In this document: piece by piece, positions 61,563 to 64,000 of the stretch | Numbering within the stretch: position 1 is the stretch's first letter | Layout: each line of letters opens with the position of its first letter | The notes under the pieces: generated by a model | Told to the model about the DNA's origin: nothing | Databases searched by the model: none | The model's input: the letters and a program-made list of their open reading frames with translations, nothing else | Made by a program: the position numbers and the translations under genes | NCBI RefSeq assembly: GCF_000165795.1 | Contig: NZ_CM001022.1 | Location: 1,397,812 to 1,461,811, forward strand | Length of the DNA stretch: 64,000 bases | DNA from: Aminomonas paucivorans DSM 12260 | GTDB taxonomy: Bacteria; Synergistota; Synergistia; Synergistales; Synergistaceae | Reading direction: 5' to 3'

Positions 61563-62732
61563 ATGGCAGAGTCAGGAATGGTTCGGATCGTCCGCGGCAC
61601 CTTGCGTTCCTTGTTAACTCTCCTGGGCGGGGTTGCGGGGTACCAGATCGCCCAGTTCATCATTCGGGAAAGCTGGTGGCCCCAGATCACCCAGCCCCAC
61701 CCTGTGGGTTGGATTAGCCTCTGCGTGGTCCTGTTCGGCCTGTTCGGCTTCATACTTTCTCCTCTTTTCTGGCTTGGGCTGGGCAAGTTCGGCCAGCTGT
61801 TCGAAACACACCTGCAGACCGTGGGCCTCCCGGAGATCTTCGTGTCCCTGTTGGGCCTCATCCTGGGACTCCTGGTGGCCAACCTCATCGCCCTCCCCAT
61901 GGCGGACATTCCGGGGGTAGGGGTCTACGTGGCGGTGCTTCTGAACGTCTCCCTTGGGTACCTGGGGGTGCGCCTCTGCGTACGCCGGCGCGAGGACATC
62001 TGGACCTTCCTTTCCTCCGTGGGGGGCATTCGGGAACGTCTTCCCTTCAAGGGACGGAGGCGGGAAAAGGGAACGACGAAGGAGGACCCGCGGGAGGACG
62101 GGGAAATAGAAGCCCCGGAAAGGCAGGTCCCCAAGATCCTCGACACCAGCGTCATCATCGACGGCCGTCTCCTGGACGTGGCGACCACAGGCTTCCTGGA
62201 GGGGCCGCTTCTGCTGCCCCGGTTTGTCCTTTCGGAACTGCAGGCGGTGGCGGACAGCACCGACCCGGTTCGACGCACCCGGGGCCGCCGGGGGCTGGAC
62301 GTGGTGAACGACCTCCAGAAGATTCCCGGACTGGTCCTGGAGATCCGGGAGGTCACCCTGAAATCCCTGGGACGGGACGTGGTGGACGAGGCCCTGGTGG
62401 TCCTGGCCAAGAGGCTTCAGGGAAAGGTCCTGACCACGGACTACAACCTGAACAAGATCGCCCAGATCGACGGGGTCCCGGTCTTGAATGTCAACGACCT
62501 GGCCAACGCCCTCAAGCCCATGCTGCTGCCCGGCGAGGCAGTGAGCGTGGACATCATCCGGGAGGGCAAGGAACCCCATCAGGGGGTCGGGTACCTGGAC
62601 GACGGGACCATGATCGTGGTGGAGGAGGGAGAGCGCTTCATCGGGAGAAGGGTGGATGTGGTGGTCACCTCCATGCTTCAGACCTCCGCCGGAAGGATGG
62701 TGTTCGGCCGCCTGAGAAGGGAACGCCCATGA
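61563..62732 (+). CDS. Membrane PIN-TRAM domain protein (YacL-like)
   Basis: The 389-residue protein has four membrane helices (about 10-150), a charged linker, a PIN nuclease-like domain (KILDTSVIIDGRLLDVA, VVDEALVVLAKRL, VLTTDYNLNKIA) and a C-terminal TRAM domain (EGKEPHQGVGYLDDGTMIVVEEG). Acidic residues of the PIN site are present. The family is a membrane-tethered putative RNase, found next to ispD in many bacteria, as here. GAAAGGAG precedes the ATG. Confidence 0.88.
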   Translation: MAESGMVRIVRGTLRSLLTLLGGVAGYQIAQFIIRESWWPQITQPHPVGWISLCVVLFGLFGFILSPLFWLGLGKFGQLFETHLQTVGLPEIFVSLLGLILGLLVANLIALPMADIPGVGVYVAVLLNVSLGYLGVRLCVRRREDIWTFLSSVGGIRERLPFKGRRREKGTTKEDPREDGEIEAPERQVPKILDTSVIIDGRLLDVATTGFLEGPLLLPRFVLSELQAVADSTDPVRRTRGRRGLDVVNDLQKIPGLVLEIREVTLKSLGRDVVDEALVVLAKRLQGKVLTTDYNLNKIAQIDGVPVLNVNDLANALKPMLLPGEAVSVDIIREGKEPHQGVGYLDDGTMIVVEEGERFIGRRVDVVVTSMLQTSAGRMVFGRLRRERP

Positions 62733-63928
62733 CCTCTTCCTGGAGCTTCGTGGTCGTGGCCGCCGGTCGGGGTTCGCGCCTCGGGGGCCTTCCGAAGCAG
62801 CTTCGCCCCTTGGGCGGACGCCCCCTCTGGGCCTGGAGCGTGGAGACCGCAAGGACTCTCCGGAAGGAGGGACACCTGCGGGAATGCGTCCTCGTGGTCC
62901 CGGGGGATCTCGCCGAGACCCCGGCCTTTCGAGACCTTCCCCGCCCGGGAGAGGGCGATCTGCCCCTTCGGATCGTCCCGGGAGGGGAACTGCGGGGAGA
63001 CTCCGTTCTGGCGGGGCTGGATGCCTGCACGGGAGATTGGGTCCTGATCCACGATGCGGCACGCCCCTTTCTGTCCCCGGCCCTCTGCCGAAACCTCATG
63101 GCGGCGGCGGAAGAGACAGGAGCCGCCGTTCCGGTGCTCCCCTGCGCCGACGCCCTCAAGGCGGTGGACCCGGCCACCGGAGCCATCCTGGGCCCGGTGG
63201 ACCGGGGAGGTCTCCGCCGCACCCAGACCCCCCAGGCCTTCCCCCGCCTGCCCCTGCTGCGGACCCTCCGGGAAGCGGGCGGAGAGGTGCTGGATGAGGC
63301 CCAGGCGTGGTTGGACGCGGGGCGTCCCCTGACCCCCGTGGAGGGAGATCCGAGGACGTTCAAGATCACCGATGCCTGGGATTGGGAGGTGGCGGTCCAG
63401 ATGGCGGAAAAGACCCGGTCGCACCGCTGCGGCCACGGTTTCGACGTGCACCCCCTCGTTCCGGGGCGCCCCCTGATCCTGGGGGGCGTGAGGCTGGAGG
63501 GGGCCCCCCTGGGACTGGACGGGCACTCGGATGCCGACGTGATCTGCCATGCCGTGGCGGACGCCCTTCTGGGAGCGGCGGGGGAACCGGACATCGGTCT
63601 GCTCTTTCCCGCCACGGAGGAGCGCTACCGGGGGGCCGACAGCCTGGAGCTGCTCCGGCAGGTGGTCGCTCGGGTGCAGGGCAAGGGGGAAATCCAGTGG
63701 GTGGATGTGACCCTGCAGGCCCAGATCCCGCGCCTGAAACCCCATCTGGAGCGGATCCGCGCAAACCTGGAAGGGGTCTTTGCGTTCCGGGATGGAGACG
63801 TTTTCCCTGGACAGGATCGTAGGATCGTGAACCTTAAGGTAAAATCGGGGGAATCTGTAGGATCCGTGGGGAGGGGAGAATGCATGGTCTGCCACGCCAT
63901 CGCCACCTTGGTCCTGGATTCCCGATGA
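62729..63928 (+). CDS. ispDF: Bifunctional IspD/IspF (MEP pathway)
   Basis: The 399-residue fusion has an N-terminal cytidylyltransferase (VVVAAGRGSRLGGLPKQL, LIHDAARPFLSP, RRTQTPQAF) and a C-terminal cyclodiphosphate synthase (GHGFDVHPLVPGRPLILGG, GHSDADVICHAVADALLGA, DIGLLFP). It performs the third and fifth MEP steps (IspH acts last, 27 kb upstream). It overlaps both neighbours by ATGA. Confidence 0.95.
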   Translation: MTSSWSFVVVAAGRGSRLGGLPKQLRPLGGRPLWAWSVETARTLRKEGHLRECVLVVPGDLAETPAFRDLPRPGEGDLPLRIVPGGELRGDSVLAGLDACTGDWVLIHDAARPFLSPALCRNLMAAAEETGAAVPVLPCADALKAVDPATGAILGPVDRGGLRRTQTPQAFPRLPLLRTLREAGGEVLDEAQAWLDAGRPLTPVEGDPRTFKITDAWDWEVAVQMAEKTRSHRCGHGFDVHPLVPGRPLILGGVRLEGAPLGLDGHSDADVICHAVADALLGAAGEPDIGLLFPATEERYRGADSLELLRQVVARVQGKGEIQWVDVTLQAQIPRLKPHLERIRANLEGVFAFRDGDVFPGQDRRIVNLKVKSGESVGSVGRGECMVCHAIATLVLDSR

Positions 63929-64000
63929 GACGCCGCGCCCTTTGGCGAGTTCCCCTCCTTCTTCTGGCGGCCGTGGCATACCTGTCAGCCGGGGGAAGGG
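63925..64000 (+). CDS. Start of an unidentified membrane or secreted protein (partial)
   Basis: The ATG overlaps the ispDF stop. The 25 visible residues (RRRALWRVPLLLLAAVAYL) are a basic stretch plus a hydrophobic helix, i.e. a signal peptide or membrane anchor. The gene continues beyond the window and cannot be named. Confidence 0.5.
   Translation, partial: MRRRALWRVPLLLLAAVAYLSAGGR

Overview
The window is GC-rich, densely packed, bacterial chromosome. Almost every gene is on the + strand; cysS is the one exception. A secreted protein at 3645 ends in an SGGGC motif, a membrane helix and an Arg cluster, which matches the Synergist-CTERM sorting signal. Together with the diderm type IV pilus secretin system, an Asp23-family gene and the gene orders, this points to a high-GC member of the Synergistota (Synergistaceae). 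That placement is inference from family knowledge; no search was run.

Layout. 1-1909: the 3' part of an IS3-family element, split by an IS5-family copy. Removing the inner element restores the IS3 transposase frame exactly. 1914-3251: a phytase-like protein whose signal peptide was cut by the IS3 insertion. 3645-18874: a complete-looking type IV pilus locus (sortable FN3-like surface protein, pilB, pilT, pilC, major pilin, three minor pilin-like proteins, PilY1-like VWA adhesin, pilM, N, O, P, Q). 18950-22684: efp, a zinc-ribbon protein, an Asp23 protein, a small membrane protein, nusB and xseA. 22681-26295: S-adenosylmethionine by-product salvage (mtnA, ahcY, mtaD). 26339-34678: alaS, ruvX, mutS, mutL, miaA. 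34702-40086: ispH, rpsA, def, fmt, a Nudix hydrolase and xerD. 40102-42813: purine and pyrimidine nucleoside phosphorylases and a small sigma-70-family protein. 42840-42936: a selenocysteine tRNA with its own promoter and terminator. 43005-48476: tmk, yaaR, holB-like, ricT-like, ftsY and two poorly known genes. 48473-50797: purB and glpX, ending in a perfect bidirectional terminator shared with convergent cysS. 52414-57410: uvrC followed directly by the riboflavin genes ribD, ribE, ribBA and ribH. 57412-64000: serS, a fused membrane/WecG-TagA protein, ybaB, recR, a PIN-TRAM protein, ispDF and the start of one more gene.

Functional themes. The pilus genes form one assembly system; its two surface-exposed components (major pilin and PilY1-like tip protein) carry markedly AT-rich segments inside otherwise GC-rich genes, as expected for exchanged or fast-diversifying surface regions. 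The deaminase mtaD beside a short ahcY suggests SAM by-products are recycled through inosine derivatives. Many genes overlap by ATGA or TTGA, so translational coupling is widespread.

Most likely to repay a second look: the degenerate WecA-like membrane domain fused to a WecG/TagA glycosyltransferase (58790-60577), the AT-rich islands in the pilin and adhesin, the self-contained tRNA-Sec unit, the inosine-route salvage cluster, and the compact UvrC. I see no CRISPR array, prophage, defence island or clearly novel multi-gene system.
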